Below, piece after piece: positions 55,401 through 63,360 of a stretch of DNA of 64,000 nucleotides (position 1 is its first letter; each line of letters starts with the position of its first letter). This stretch comes from an uncultured Caryophanales bacterium (lineage in GTDB: Bacteria; Bacillota_I; Bacilli_A; RFN20; CAG-288), in contig CAJMBK010000003.1 in NCBI GenBank assembly GCA_905211645.1, positions 62,001-126,000 of the forward strand, read 5' to 3'. The translations under genes were made by a program, and so were the position numbers. The notes below the pieces were generated by a model. That model made no database searches and had not been told where the DNA came from. It worked only from the letters and a program-made list of their open reading frames with translations.

Positions 55401-56246
55401 AATGATGAAGCAAACTTTACAAATATTGTTGTTCCTGAAGAAGCTGCATCATACATGGATTTATCTTCATTGCAACAACTTGTTGAGGCATTCTTCACTA
55501 CAGCAAATACTAAGAATTTCCATATCACTGGTAGCTTAAATCTTGAATTCCTAGGTTTATTCTCAATCGGTAATGCTACACTTGATATCAAGATTAAACT
55601 TGATGATAAAATGAGACCACTTGTTCATGGTCAACTTACCTTCCCAAGTGGTGGTATTGCTAATTCCAAAGGTACAATTGATATTTGGTATCAAGGTTAT
55701 GAAGAAGAAGGTAAAGATGTCTTAAATAAGATATTCTTCAAGCGTTCTACCAAAAATAACTATGTTGTCATAGATATCACAACAGGTAACATCAATTTCT
55801 ACTCATCAAATGAAAGTGTATCAACATACACTGGAAACGATGGTATCGCAGAATTGGTAGATTATATCCTTGAACCTGGCAGGTTAATCTCTCGAACAAT
55901 TAAGGATCAAATTAAAAAAGCAGATTCTTCATCTATAAACTCAGATATGAACTATGCTAATATTGTTAAAAATTACGTTAAAAAAGATAACTCTTATCAA
56001 CTTGATCTATGTCTCAACGAAATCGTTTCAATGTTCTCTGATAGCAAAGATCCAACTGATATTGATATCAATACCTCAATGGTTAAATTACCTAATCAAG
56101 ATGTTGAAAAAGAAGTTATTTCTAACTTTGCATTATCATCTTCTCTCATGAGTTTATTAACTATTGGTGTCAACGGTGATTTAAATAATATCGGTGAAGA
56201 AATTGACCTAGCCTTACCAGAAAATATTGGTAACTTCGGTTGGTAG
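49497..56246 (+). CDS. giant membrane-anchored protein of repeated beta-rich modules, 2249 residues
   Basis: KKRTKIIIASSVVLTIGLAGAGVGYMFL gives a single N-terminal transmembrane anchor without cleavage site; the rest should be extracellular. A 300-residue head is followed by about seven divergent modules of roughly 200 residues. Each has a beta-rich block (for example KKFSLNFAGELYDYSFVGSLNLDLN then LPIQIIKKGASIYLDL), a helix with IxxILxKxExLL, and a turn such as SLSDGSPFNIIVSNLMQLINSL. The repeating pair of long antiparallel strands plus a helix is reminiscent of LolA/LppX-type lipid-binding folds, but that is only a shape argument. No LPXTG or enzyme motif is visible. RBS AAAAAAGGA precedes the ATG, and a strong terminator follows. 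Confidence 0.75.
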   Translation: MKKRTKIIIASSVVLTIGLAGAGVGYMFLKKNPTMDNLSDVNDPTLQSKTLERDPNKTIQDYINNKEYKEILYIANGILDETKYWTSTAEGEAVSVGQKQPVKAKRIINNNDDEYGREVYFETITYSMFSQTAEQRYTNNSTYLTRRGDIKSMDEYTFAGKTITEMQRERKDPSTPENENLYYLDRYGQTSDGLTNYILNDYTIVGSEPVEDKTSDGKYTFLYTLSVENTQENGEYVTRNTSEKYTREVKIMSGNDGFPVFNYANLEVTFDEDFKAVSAIAKDGYGVNKPIAATVDSTLNYTYSYNDSKTEIPFITEFKEHFGSAEDASGGTNEVTYKALDLLAAAGVNLINNQYIDLNIGATINGEYLPVKVNVKPDLNDLLNSELNIVLGNTNQSYLNLKYGRDGAYIQLGDTVLSVSKDELLSLINTYLAPVSNLGLLDGGLDIASIPGLSDLLTNAKVTLNESSKEAIITLNMDGLLASDSFAGLSGEANIIISNYATNPEIKKVVCNNLNFGNPESFSLPIEITLSNKDASSYPQIDTKKAIKVLNIKNHVQNIIDLISSKSFSGTIDNAIIKLNQTFIKLNGKYQFRIKEDGDINISSQLVCAINDINYNIQLAYTNKRFSLNFNDILKATLTLDELSELLDSLNINELVNTLKIQEIISNLLKNSQTSSSEDDLSDIVSSATSLNIQGILNTLDKVLISAESNDTQLKLNLMFDTLDFSVTLDTNTNAAISLSSSLLSNGSVTLYDDPNAEIIDVDLSSGKVLTGENFQNAVNLINRILDEKKFSLNFAGELYDYSFVGSLNLDLNTALDMSLNLNLTNLKDSTVLPIQIIKKGASIYLDLHYVKSVVDINEIDDILAKVEKLLSADFKLDYKALEAFLVSLSDGSPFNIIVSNLMQLINSLIQDNSGSAVTQKIDEDFISNIINSVSMKPNEISFGYDSFRFSVLGDNSFDIRIPNYSEDEVLSTAEISTLLDTLLQIKEDEKFSSTFALKFNDVSVEATLDVDTHSALDFYLDAVINYQGNRIPVQLTKLGKDIYVKIYDLTIQITTEDIPALVSQITEALNIDLNVDINSLTNLMTSISDGSSVIKILTNVVEMVNSITTSEATKAAPAISIEDLFKNLIITENEVNISMDETIQVRVYTNTNFEIEQVTNVDLTSTEVRNLVTNLENIITNKKLTLHVNGLVGNYNITGLVDLDFNSFINLHATLNIYDDKNSYIVSLSLIDGKIYLSFDRINAILTLDDIPTIINQVSSLLDVDLQIDTNLIVQILKTDYSNKSVIDIFTTIVSMIPSTTGGYQSNTIATVIDVIKSMTVPDTNTINLAVSDIKLSLISNPTFTITKPNITEENSLTSKDLINLLSFANNTVTDKGFKVDNINLNIDPIKFSGNATFNFTNDLSFVLQGTLSYQETNLNLKLTKVGYDIYLELDNLKVLLNVNDIATILPQIESILGVDLNVDSTTLTEFLSSLCNGSTPSTIVNKLLALVNSSLNKATYSTADEIASIVSSIETTDKSFSLAYKDVVSISAINSANNAVDTPNFHGSYLSTDEITRIVSLLNEVSTNKKLALDLRGDLNGVSFDGAVILDFEKNLNFQANLNISTASMKVSLNLIKKDDKILLNLGNIQVLLGINELVPLIQKLSATFDFDLNLDFELLNKVLTSTTDGSSITTILGNIIELINSVGNSSTSSTSSLDLATIFDVVNSIAINGVNNGIDFNYDNNSIAGTIRTDDSLKVSDIINNNALNYNDILSIIDKIDSLKDYFLNGENFRFVLNTQIGSDLTIKDLAINLKLPKDKLSEDFSVDKIRFSMQGTIIAAGKEHKIEAIFDGTYLYAIYNDIMKAKIELDSLLAIAKYIVKDVMKIENEIVDAIFSTVESAVDGSVFDDLINPTNPVKIDINKLLNSIKVVDNKLTLGVNPSDLLPIDKVINLELNFDESNKLTSLSIPDLAIDENSTLSLDLVNDEANFTNIVVPEEAASYMDLSSLQQLVEAFFTTANTKNFHITGSLNLEFLGLFSIGNATLDIKIKLDDKMRPLVHGQLTFPSGGIANSKGTIDIWYQGYEEEGKDVLNKIFFKRSTKNNYVVIDITTGNINFYSSNESVSTYTGNDGIAELVDYILEPGRLISRTIKDQIKKADSSSINSDMNYANIVKNYVKKDNSYQLDLCLNEIVSMFSDSKDPTDIDINTSMVKLPNQDVEKEVISNFALSSSLMSLLTIGVNGDLNNIGEEIDLALPENIGNFGW

Positions 56247-56261
56247 AACTAATTATAAATT

Positions 56262-56297
56262 AACCTTATATGATGAAAAGTCATATAAGGTTTTTTC
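56262..56297 (+). terminator. terminator of the giant protein gene
   Basis: AACCTTATATGA / TCATATAAGGTT perfect twelve-base stem followed by Ts. Confidence 0.85.
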
Positions 56298-56301
56298 ATT
56301 A

Positions 56302-56332
56302 TAAAAACTTGGTTGGAACAAATGTTCCAACC
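56302..56332 (-). terminator. terminator of the O-acetyltransferase gene
   Basis: GGTTGGAACA / TGTTCCAACC perfect ten-base stem with a very short loop; on the minus strand AAGTTTTT follows. Confidence 0.75.
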
Positions 56333-56346
56333 ATTTTCTTATGTAA

Positions 56347-56934
56347 TTATTTTTCTTCTTCAACTTTCTTTATAAATTTAGCAGGTGTTCCACCAACAAT
56401 TGTGTAAGGTTCAACATTCTTAGTTACAACAGAGCCTGCAGCAATAATTGCGCCTTTACCAATTCTAACACCTTGTAAGATTATAGCACCACTACCAATC
56501 CAAACATCATCTTCAACAATGATTGGTTTTAAAATCATCTCATTACGTTTCATAGGATCTAACTTGTGATTGATTGTTGCAAAAATAACAGCATGGCCGA
56601 TTAAAACATTATCACCGATATAAATTCCACCTTGATCTTGAAAGTTGCAACATGCGTTGATAAATACATGCTTACCGATATGAATATTTTTACCACAATC
56701 GGTATAAAAAGGTGGGAATAACTTCAAAGTTTCGTTAATTGGAGTACAAGTTAACTTTGCAAATAACTTTCTAATCTTGTTTTGATTAGCAGTTTTATTA
56801 ATTTTCAATGTAATTTTTCTTGCTGAATCAGAAAGTTCATCAAAAACTTTTGCTTCATCTTTATTAGTTCCACCAATTCTTGCTTTAGCCATATCAGCCA
56901 TCCACATCTGGTGCATAATATCTTTTTTCTTCAT
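56347..56934 (-). CDS. sugar O-acetyltransferase (LacA/Maa, hexapeptide-repeat family)
   Basis: 195 residues. N-terminal Mac domain (KVFDELSDSARKITLKIN...) and a left-handed beta-helix of hexapeptide repeats. The catalytic His region is NACCNFQDQGGIYIGDNVLIGHAVIFATINHKLD and the C-terminal rungs are VWIGSGAIILQGVRIGKGAIIAAGSVVTKNVEPYTIVGGTPAKFIKK. It transfers acetyl from acetyl-CoA to a sugar such as a galactoside or maltose. Location beside galE favours a galactoside acetyltransferase. Own terminator, so probably separate from galE or at the end of its operon. Confidence 0.92.
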   Translation of the reverse strand: MKKKDIMHQMWMADMAKARIGGTNKDEAKVFDELSDSARKITLKINKTANQNKIRKLFAKLTCTPINETLKLFPPFYTDCGKNIHIGKHVFINACCNFQDQGGIYIGDNVLIGHAVIFATINHKLDPMKRNEMILKPIIVEDDVWIGSGAIILQGVRIGKGAIIAAGSVVTKNVEPYTIVGGTPAKFIKKVEEEK

Positions 56935-57001
56935 AATTCACCTCATAAAAAATTCCGTGACGCAAAGTTCACGAAACTTATTATAAATATTTTTGTTTTG
57001 A

Positions 57002-58168
57002 TTAGTCGGAGATAACCTTATTAAATGGACCGACTTTATTCTCTTTGACCAACTTGGCAAAGTGTTCTTTATCCTTCAACTCAAGTGGTTCGAGCATACC
57101 ATCTGTCTTCTTGGTATGTTTAATCTTGACAACCTTTTCTAAATCGGAAGCGGAGATCTTAAGTTGTTCTTGATCTTCGTAGAGATGTGGATGAGATTGT
57201 CTCCAGTTGAAGTCGGATTCAATCATCTTTGCTAAATCTCTCTTAGGTTCCCAGTGTAAAATTTCTTTTGCTCTTGCGTTGGAGGCAACAATCTTTGCAG
57301 GGTCGCCGGCTCTTCTTGGACCATAGGTATAGTTAACTGGTTTACCAGTAACTTTAGAAACTGTTTCAACAATTTGCTTGTTGGAGAAACCGTTTGTTGA
57401 ACCTAAGTTGATGGTGTTAGATTCACCACCAGCTAAGAGGTGTTCAATACCTAATGCGTGGGCTTCTGCTAAGTCAACAACGTGAATGTAGTCTCTGACG
57501 CAGGTACCATCGAATGTGTTGTAGTCGTTACCGAAGATTTGCATTTGTTCACCACTGATTGCGTGATTGACGGTAACAGGAATAATATGTGTTTCTACTG
57601 GGTGAGCTTCACCGATTTCGTATGTATCGTAAGCACCAGCAACGTTGAAGTATCTGAAGATGATATGTTTGATACCATAAGCTCTTTCAGAGTATCTGAT
57701 TAAGTTTTCTGCGGTAAGTTTGGAGAAACCGTAAGGTGATTCTGGATGTAAAGGAGCATCTTCTGTGATAACTTCTAAATCGGAAGTACCATAAACTGCT
57801 GCTGTTGAAGAGAAAACAATGTTCTTAACATTGAATAACTTCATTGCTCTTAAAAGTGAGTTAACGGCTTCAATATTTGCTGTGAAGTATGCGAGTGGGT
57901 TTGAAACTGATTCAGGAACAACAATCTTTCCTGCAAAATGCATACAACCAACAATGTTATATTTCTTGAATAATCTAACTAAGACACCCCAGTTAGTAAC
58001 GTCCCCAATAACTAATTCAGCTCTCTTATCAACTGCGTGTGCGTGACCTGTTGATAAATTATCTAAAACGACGACATCATGACCATGTTCAAGTAAAACT
58101 TTAACGGCGTGGCTGCCAATATAACCTGCGCCACCTGTTACAAGAATATACTCTTTTTTCTTTGCCAT
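57002..58168 (-). CDS. galE: UDP-glucose 4-epimerase
   Basis: 388 residues from ATG 58168 (GGAGGTTTTAT before it; the frame is open upstream, but the canonical start YILVTGGAGYIGSH follows this ATG). NAD-binding GxxGxxG, SSTAAVYG, the catalytic YGFSKLTAE (YxxxK), RYFNVAGA, RDYIHVVDLAEAH and NLGSTNGFSN are all as in GalE. A C-terminal extension of about 50 lysine-rich residues follows the usual end (FNWRQSHPHLY). It interconverts UDP-galactose and UDP-glucose in the Leloir pathway. A pair of palindromes upstream suggests sugar-dependent control. Confidence 0.95.
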   Translation of the reverse strand: MAKKKEYILVTGGAGYIGSHAVKVLLEHGHDVVVLDNLSTGHAHAVDKRAELVIGDVTNWGVLVRLFKKYNIVGCMHFAGKIVVPESVSNPLAYFTANIEAVNSLLRAMKLFNVKNIVFSSTAAVYGTSDLEVITEDAPLHPESPYGFSKLTAENLIRYSERAYGIKHIIFRYFNVAGAYDTYEIGEAHPVETHIIPVTVNHAISGEQMQIFGNDYNTFDGTCVRDYIHVVDLAEAHALGIEHLLAGGESNTINLGSTNGFSNKQIVETVSKVTGKPVNYTYGPRRAGDPAKIVASNARAKEILHWEPKRDLAKMIESDFNWRQSHPHLYEDQEQLKISASDLEKVVKIKHTKKTDGMLEPLELKDKEHFAKLVKENKVGPFNKVISD

Positions 58169-58223
58169 ATAAAACCTCCATAATTTCAATAATATTATAT
58201 GAAATATCATATTAAAAAAAATG

Positions 58224-58258
58224 GTAACGGTTACTTTTTTGAAATAAGTAACAATTAC
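58224..58258. promoter_or_regulatory. double palindromic operator upstream of galE
   Basis: GTAACGGTTAC (58224-58234) and GTAACAATTAC (58248-58258) are two copies of a GTAAC-N-RTTAC palindrome, 24 bases centre to centre. Together they form a larger imperfect inverted repeat. A TATAAT for galE lies about 30 bases downstream on the minus strand, so the sites overlap or flank the -35 region. The form recalls LacI/GalR-type operators. No regulator gene of that family is in the window. Confidence 0.6.
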
Positions 58259-58286
58259 CATTAAATAATCGAATTAATAATGACTT

Positions 58287-59273
58287 TTACAACTTTTTGA
58301 AATAGTTAACAACTGCTTCAGTTGTCTTTTTAAGGACGTTAATCTTCTCTAAATCAACTTCATCCTTGATAGGTAATTCAAGTGATGATTCTGAGAAGTT
58401 GATTGCAACATAGACACCTTTTTTGTTGATGGAAATAAAACCACCAACTAAGACATTGTTGAATTCAATTGAATTTAAAAGTTCTACAAAGTTCTTATTG
58501 TTATCAATGAAGTTTTTAATTACGTCCTTGTTGTTTGAGAAAGGAATGAATCTTTCTGAAACACCAACTTCGTTGGAGGTGTAACGATGGAGATTGTCTC
58601 TGTTAGTTGGTAAATAAGATTTTTCTGTGTTGAATGTGAAGATAATCTTATCTTCATCATTAGTTAAGATATTTTTCTTTAAAGTATAAAGTCTTCCATA
58701 AAGACCACAGACCATTTGGTCAGCACCGTTTTTCTTATCTCTTGTTGTGATTTCAATCAGTTTCTTATCCATGGTTCCATCGACAAGTGGAATACCGATT
58801 GCACAGTCAATCTGTGTGAATAAGTTGCCGTTAATCTTACTATCTACAGCATTTCTTGAAGTGGATTTTCTAATTTCAGAGAAGTACATTGGATCAAGAA
58901 GTTCTTCGTCGGAAACAAATCCGTTGTAGAGATAGTTAACTTTCTCTTCCATATCGATGTCGGAATATTCATATTTAACCAAGGTTTCACCATAGTTTTC
59001 TTGATATTGAATTCCGCTATCAATTTGAGTTTTCTTCTTGTTCTTAGAGTTAAAAATCATGAAGACAATGATTGTAACTAAACCGATGAAGAATGGAATT
59101 AAAGCGTAGAGTTGATACTTTTCATCAACGACGGTTATGATGATTAAAATAACACCGAAGCAGACGATACAAACACCTAAAGTGATGTATGAAATTAAAC
59201 GATATTTAAAATCTTCGCTCTTAAATTTCTTTCTGTATTCTTCAACTTGATTCTTAAATTCATTAGCTGTCAT
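58287..59273 (-). CDS. DUF3137-like membrane protein
   Basis: 328 residues. Cytoplasmic N-terminus, two transmembrane helices (about 28-48 and 54-72), then a soluble domain including MYFSEIRKSTSRNAVDSKINGNLF and DKIIFTFNTEKSYLP. The layout and the F/Y-rich blocks resemble DUF3137 proteins, which are often encoded near LemA. A related partial protein begins at the right end of the window. Function unknown. AGGAGGTC upstream of the ATG. Confidence 0.55.
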   Translation of the reverse strand: MTANEFKNQVEEYRKKFKSEDFKYRLISYITLGVCIVCFGVILIIITVVDEKYQLYALIPFFIGLVTIIVFMIFNSKNKKKTQIDSGIQYQENYGETLVKYEYSDIDMEEKVNYLYNGFVSDEELLDPMYFSEIRKSTSRNAVDSKINGNLFTQIDCAIGIPLVDGTMDKKLIEITTRDKKNGADQMVCGLYGRLYTLKKNILTNDEDKIIFTFNTEKSYLPTNRDNLHRYTSNEVGVSERFIPFSNNKDVIKNFIDNNKNFVELLNSIEFNNVLVGGFISINKKGVYVAINFSESSLELPIKDEVDLEKINVLKKTTEAVVNYFKKL

Positions 59274-59567
59274 TTAAAGGTTAGACCTCCTATAAACTTT
59301 GTAAATTATAACAAAATCAAGATTTTGTATTTTGTTGTAGGGTTATTTTACTATCTCAAATAACCAAATTTGAAATTGTTAAAAGAAATAAATGACTAAA
59401 TTAAATAAAAAACTTATACATATACTCATAAGTTGGTAATGAAATATTTTTCATTTAATAACTTATTCTTTGTCAAAGAGACTTTTAGAATTTATTGTTA
59501 ACATTAAATTTGATAGCCCTTACTTATTAATTTATAATAGTAATGATAAAAATTAGGGAGAAAAATT
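59274..59567. other. 294-base divergent promoter region before galKT
   Basis: Very AT-rich. Contains an AACTTAT/ATAAGTT hairpin at 59411-59434, followed on the minus strand by a T-run, and GTTAAC at 59497-59502. The galKT promoter lies at 59510-59538. No ORF or copy of the galE operator is seen. Confidence 0.5.
59510..59538 (+). promoter_or_regulatory. sigma-A promoter of the galactokinase-uridylyltransferase gene
   Basis: TTGATA (-35), a 17-base spacer, and TATAAT (-10), with the start codon 30 bases downstream. Confidence 0.75.
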
Positions 59568-62237
59568 ATGAGAGTAAATCTAATAAAAAAATTCAAAGAA
59601 ATTTACCATGAAGAAAATGTAGAAAACATCCATTCATTCTTCGCTCCAGGTCGTGTCAACCTCATCGGTGAACACACTGACTACAATGGCGGTCACGTCT
59701 TCCCTTGTGCACTCACATTCGGTACATATTTACTTGTCAGAATGAGAGATGATAATAAACTCAATTTCATCTCATTGAACTTCGAAAGATTCGGAGTTTT
59801 AACTTCTTCAATCGACGATGTCGTTTACAGAGAATCCAACAACTGGACTAACTACTGCTTAGGTGTTATCGATGAATTCAACAAATCCGGTCACAAGATT
59901 GATAAAGGTATGGACATCTTAATCTACGGCACAGTTCCAAACGGTTCCGGTTTATCCAGCTCCGCAAGTTTGGAAGTTGTCACCGGCGGTATGCTCAGAC
60001 AGATGTTCCACTTTGAAGATTTAACAGATATTGATCTTGCTCTCTTAGGTCAAAAAGCAGAGAATAACTTCTGCAAGACTAACTGCGGTATCATGGATCA
60101 ATTCGCTTCTGCAAACGGCAGAAAGAATTGTGCTATCTTCCTTGATTGTGCAACACTTAAATATGAATATGCACCACTCAACATGAATGGTTACAAGATT
60201 TTAATTGTTAACACAAACAAAAAACACTCCTTGAACACATCCGCATACAACGATAGAAGAAGAGAATGTGAACACGCATTTGAACTTTTACACGAACATA
60301 ACCCAGATAAGAAATCTTTAGGTGATTTCACAATCGAAGAATTCGAAAGAGATAAACACTACATCACTGACGAAGTTGAACTCAGAAGAGCAAAGCATGC
60401 TGTCTATGAAAATCAAAGAACTTTAAAAGCAATCGAAGCTTTGAGAAATGATGACTTAGTCGAATTCGGTCGCCTCATGGATCAATCCGGTGATTCCTTA
60501 CGTTACGATTTCGAAGTTACCTGTAAAGAACTTGACGTCTTAGTTGACTTAGCCAGAAAACAACCTGGTGTTATCGGTTCCAGAATGACCGGCGGTGGCT
60601 TTGGTGGCTGCACTGTCAACCTTGTCAGAGAAGATTGTGTTGATAGCTTTATCAAAGAAGTTGGTGAAGCATATCAAAAAGAAATTGGTTATGCTGCTTC
60701 ATTCTACATCGCAGATGCCGGCGATGGTGTTAAATCCATCTCAGCCGACAGCTATATCAAAAGATTAGTTAATTACGGGATAGTTAATCACATGATTGAA
60801 AGAGAAGATGAAGTTTATGTAACAAACCTTCTCTTGAAAGATTTAAATAAGAACTCCTATAACGATGAATACATCTATCATTATTCCAACAACTTGGAAG
60901 AAATTTTAGATGCTTTACTTGAATACGCAGTTGATACTGATTTAATCGAAGATAGAATCACAACCAAAGATTTACTCGATACCAAATTGATGAATAATCT
61001 CTTGGATAGACCAAGTAATATCATCAACAAATTCATCGCACAATATCGTCATTCTCCAAAACAAGCAACCGATTGGTTCTACAAACTTAATAAAGCCAGC
61101 AACTACATCCGTGAATTTAGAATTCAAAAGGATGTTAGATACAAATACGATTCCGTCTATGGTAATTTAGATATTACCATCAATCTCTCCAAACCAGAGA
61201 AAGACCCTAAGGCAATCGCAAACGCACTTAAAGTTAAAGCAACCAAGTATCCTAAATGCTTACTTTGCATTGAAAACTTAGGTTATGCTGGTAGAGAAGA
61301 TCATCCTGCAAGGCAGAATATCAGAATGATCCCACTCAACTTGTCCAGTGAAAAATACTACATGCAATATTCACCATATTCTTACTACAATGAACATTGC
61401 ATCGTTTTCAACGCAACCCATAAACCAATGGTCATCAACAAGGAAGCATTTGAACACTTAATCGATTTCATCGATGTCTTCCCTCACTACATGATTGGTT
61501 CTAACGCTGACTTACCAATTGTTGGTGGTTCCATCTTAACTCATGACCACTACCAAGGTGGTAGATACAACTTCCCAATGTTTGATGCAAAAGCAGTTGG
61601 TGAATTCTATTCAATCCCAGGTTATGAAAACTGCAAAGTTGCAATGCTTTACTGGCCATTATCAACTATCAGAATCTACTCACAAGATAGAGAAGAACTT
61701 ATCAACTTATCAGATCATATTCTCCATTCCTGGATTGATTACTCCGATGAAGAAGTTAATATTATTTCTCACACCGATGGTGTTAGACATAACACAATCA
61801 CACCAATCGCTCATAAGCATGATGGTTACTACGTCATGGATTTGGTTTTAAGAAATAATAGAACTGACAGTGAATATCCAGCAGGTATCTTCCATGTCCA
61901 TCCACAATATTGGAACATCAAGAAAGAGAATATTGGTCTTATCGAAGTTATGGGTCTTGCTGTCTTACCAAGCAGATTGAAGAAAGAATTAGAAACTTTA
62001 ATTGACTGCTTAGTTAATGCAGAACACATCACCAAGTACCCTGAACTTGAAAAACACAGACTCTTCGTTGAAGAATTGGAAAGAAATGGTCTTGATACTT
62101 CCTCAAGAAAAGCTGTTTCCGATGCTGTCTATCATCTTGCTGGTAGATACTTCGAAAAAGGTCTTGAAAACTGCGGTGTCTTCAAACAAACCGATGAAGG
62201 CAGAGAACACTTTGCTAAGTTCATTAAGTCCTTATAA
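59568..62237 (+). CDS. galKT: bifunctional galactokinase / galactose-1-phosphate uridylyltransferase (GalK-GalT fusion)
   Basis: 889 residues in one open frame. Residues 1-395 are a complete galactokinase: FAPGRVNLIGEHTDYNGG (25-42), GTVPNGSGLSSSASLEV (ATP loop), and GSRMTGGGFGGCTVNLV near 340. The kinase ends FYIADAGDGVKSIS. About ten residues later begins a full class II (Firmicute-type) GalT, with LVNYGIVNHMIEREDEVYV, NLGYAGREDHPARQNIRMIP, GSNADLPIVGGSILTHDHYQGG and FHVHPQYWNIKKENIGLIEVMG. All GHMP-kinase and GalT2 signature motifs survive, so both activities should be present: galactose to Gal-1-P, then to UDP-galactose plus glucose-1-P. The galK stop has been lost, with no linker. Fusion could channel toxic Gal-1-P. 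AGGGAG precedes the ATG. Confidence 0.95.
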   Translation: MRVNLIKKFKEIYHEENVENIHSFFAPGRVNLIGEHTDYNGGHVFPCALTFGTYLLVRMRDDNKLNFISLNFERFGVLTSSIDDVVYRESNNWTNYCLGVIDEFNKSGHKIDKGMDILIYGTVPNGSGLSSSASLEVVTGGMLRQMFHFEDLTDIDLALLGQKAENNFCKTNCGIMDQFASANGRKNCAIFLDCATLKYEYAPLNMNGYKILIVNTNKKHSLNTSAYNDRRRECEHAFELLHEHNPDKKSLGDFTIEEFERDKHYITDEVELRRAKHAVYENQRTLKAIEALRNDDLVEFGRLMDQSGDSLRYDFEVTCKELDVLVDLARKQPGVIGSRMTGGGFGGCTVNLVREDCVDSFIKEVGEAYQKEIGYAASFYIADAGDGVKSISADSYIKRLVNYGIVNHMIEREDEVYVTNLLLKDLNKNSYNDEYIYHYSNNLEEILDALLEYAVDTDLIEDRITTKDLLDTKLMNNLLDRPSNIINKFIAQYRHSPKQATDWFYKLNKASNYIREFRIQKDVRYKYDSVYGNLDITINLSKPEKDPKAIANALKVKATKYPKCLLCIENLGYAGREDHPARQNIRMIPLNLSSEKYYMQYSPYSYYNEHCIVFNATHKPMVINKEAFEHLIDFIDVFPHYMIGSNADLPIVGGSILTHDHYQGGRYNFPMFDAKAVGEFYSIPGYENCKVAMLYWPLSTIRIYSQDREELINLSDHILHSWIDYSDEEVNIISHTDGVRHNTITPIAHKHDGYYVMDLVLRNNRTDSEYPAGIFHVHPQYWNIKKENIGLIEVMGLAVLPSRLKKELETLIDCLVNAEHITKYPELEKHRLFVEELERNGLDTSSRKAVSDAVYHLAGRYFEKGLENCGVFKQTDEGREHFAKFIKSL

Positions 62238-62266
62238 TAACTAAAATAAATTATTGAATCCATATT

Positions 62267-62294
62267 GCCATAGGTGAAAGCTTATGGCTTTTTT
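62267..62294 (+). terminator. terminator of galKT
   Basis: GCCATA / TATGGC stem followed by six Ts, shortly after the galKT stop. Confidence 0.75.
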
Positions 62295-62316
62295 CATGCA
62301 AAAATAAAAAAGTCCA

Positions 62317-62341
62317 GCAAAAAAAGTCCCCGAAGGGACTT
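62317..62341 (-). terminator. terminator of galM
   Basis: On the minus strand AAGTCCC-TTCG-GGGACTT with a stable UUCG tetraloop and seven Ts. Confidence 0.9.
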
Positions 62342-62363
62342 AGATTCAATATGTTAGTTTAGA

Positions 62364-63347
62364 TTAGTACAATGGATTGATCTTATAGGTGATAAATTCG
62401 TGAGCTTTCTCACCTTTTTTAACAAAGATCTTTTCGTTGTTAAGTAAGAAATGTTGAGGTTCAATTGCTAAACCGGAGTATTTCCATTCAGTTGGAATAT
62501 CGATTAATGGAACTTCTCTATTGTTGTTGCATAAGTAGACGTTTGTTGCATCATAACTTGTGTTGCAAGTAACTCTGAAGTGGTTATTCTCTAAGACGAC
62601 TTGAGTAACTTCTGGATTCTCATTATCGAAAATATAAGTTGTATCAATTGTTTGAGTTTGGCTATTTTCAATTGCTTCTAACTCATCAGAGATTGCATGT
62701 TTAACTCTAAAATCGAATGGAGCTTTGACATCTTCAACACCGGTTAAAGTGAGATATTTATCAGTTGTAGCAATCTTGCTTGAAGCAACTTGCAACTTGT
62801 AAGATAAAATGTCATCTTGATTAAAGTTCCAGTAAATATGGTTGGAAAGGTTGATAACTGAATCACTATCATGGTTAACATAATCATATTCGATTGTGAA
62901 TTGATTATCATCCATAGGTAAGACATAAGTTACAACTAATTCACCTTTACCTGGGAAGGTTGCGTTGTTATCCAAAGTAACTGAGAAAATAACTTTTTCT
63001 TCAGTATGAGTTTTTTCTGTTCTGTATTCAAAGTTCTTGAATGAAACAGATTCATACAAACCACCATGGAGAAGATATTCCCTAGGGTTATCCTTAGCAC
63101 CAAGTAAAACTTTCTTACCGTTCAAGGTTTGATACTTAGGTAATCTACCTGCGGTTTGACCTAATGTCTTTCCAAAGAATTGTGGATTGACTAAATAGGA
63201 ATTTTCATCGATTGGTGAGCAGGTAAGAAGTTGATCTTTGTAATAAATCTTATAAACACCAGCACCAACGGTGGATAAGACAAGTTTCAAGCCTTTGTGG
63301 TTTTCTACAGTAATAAATTCGTTTAAATCTTTTAGTTCGTCTAACAT
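62364..63347 (-). CDS. galM: aldose 1-epimerase (mutarotase)
   Basis: 327 residues from ATG 63347 (AAAGGAG nine bases upstream; an in-frame ATG at 63386 lies inside the preceding gene). Key motifs: TAGRLPKYQTLNG, EYLLHGG (first catalytic His), NLSNHIYWNFN (second His region), DTTYIFDN, and the C-terminal GLAIEPQHF containing the catalytic Glu. It interconverts alpha- and beta-galactose, supplying alpha-galactose to the kinase. It lies 13 bases after the stop of the DUF3137-like gene upstream, so the two are cotranscribed, and converges on galKT. Confidence 0.93.
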   Translation of the reverse strand: MLDELKDLNEFITVENHKGLKLVLSTVGAGVYKIYYKDQLLTCSPIDENSYLVNPQFFGKTLGQTAGRLPKYQTLNGKKVLLGAKDNPREYLLHGGLYESVSFKNFEYRTEKTHTEEKVIFSVTLDNNATFPGKGELVVTYVLPMDDNQFTIEYDYVNHDSDSVINLSNHIYWNFNQDDILSYKLQVASSKIATTDKYLTLTGVEDVKAPFDFRVKHAISDELEAIENSQTQTIDTTYIFDNENPEVTQVVLENNHFRVTCNTSYDATNVYLCNNNREVPLIDIPTEWKYSGLAIEPQHFLLNNEKIFVKKGEKAHEFITYKINPLY

Positions 63348-63360
63348 AATAATAACTCCT

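Noticed and set aside
55022..55591. 189-codon antisense ORF within the giant gene
   Set aside because: Serine/leucine-rich antisense of a biased coding sequence; no ribosome binding site and no family features.
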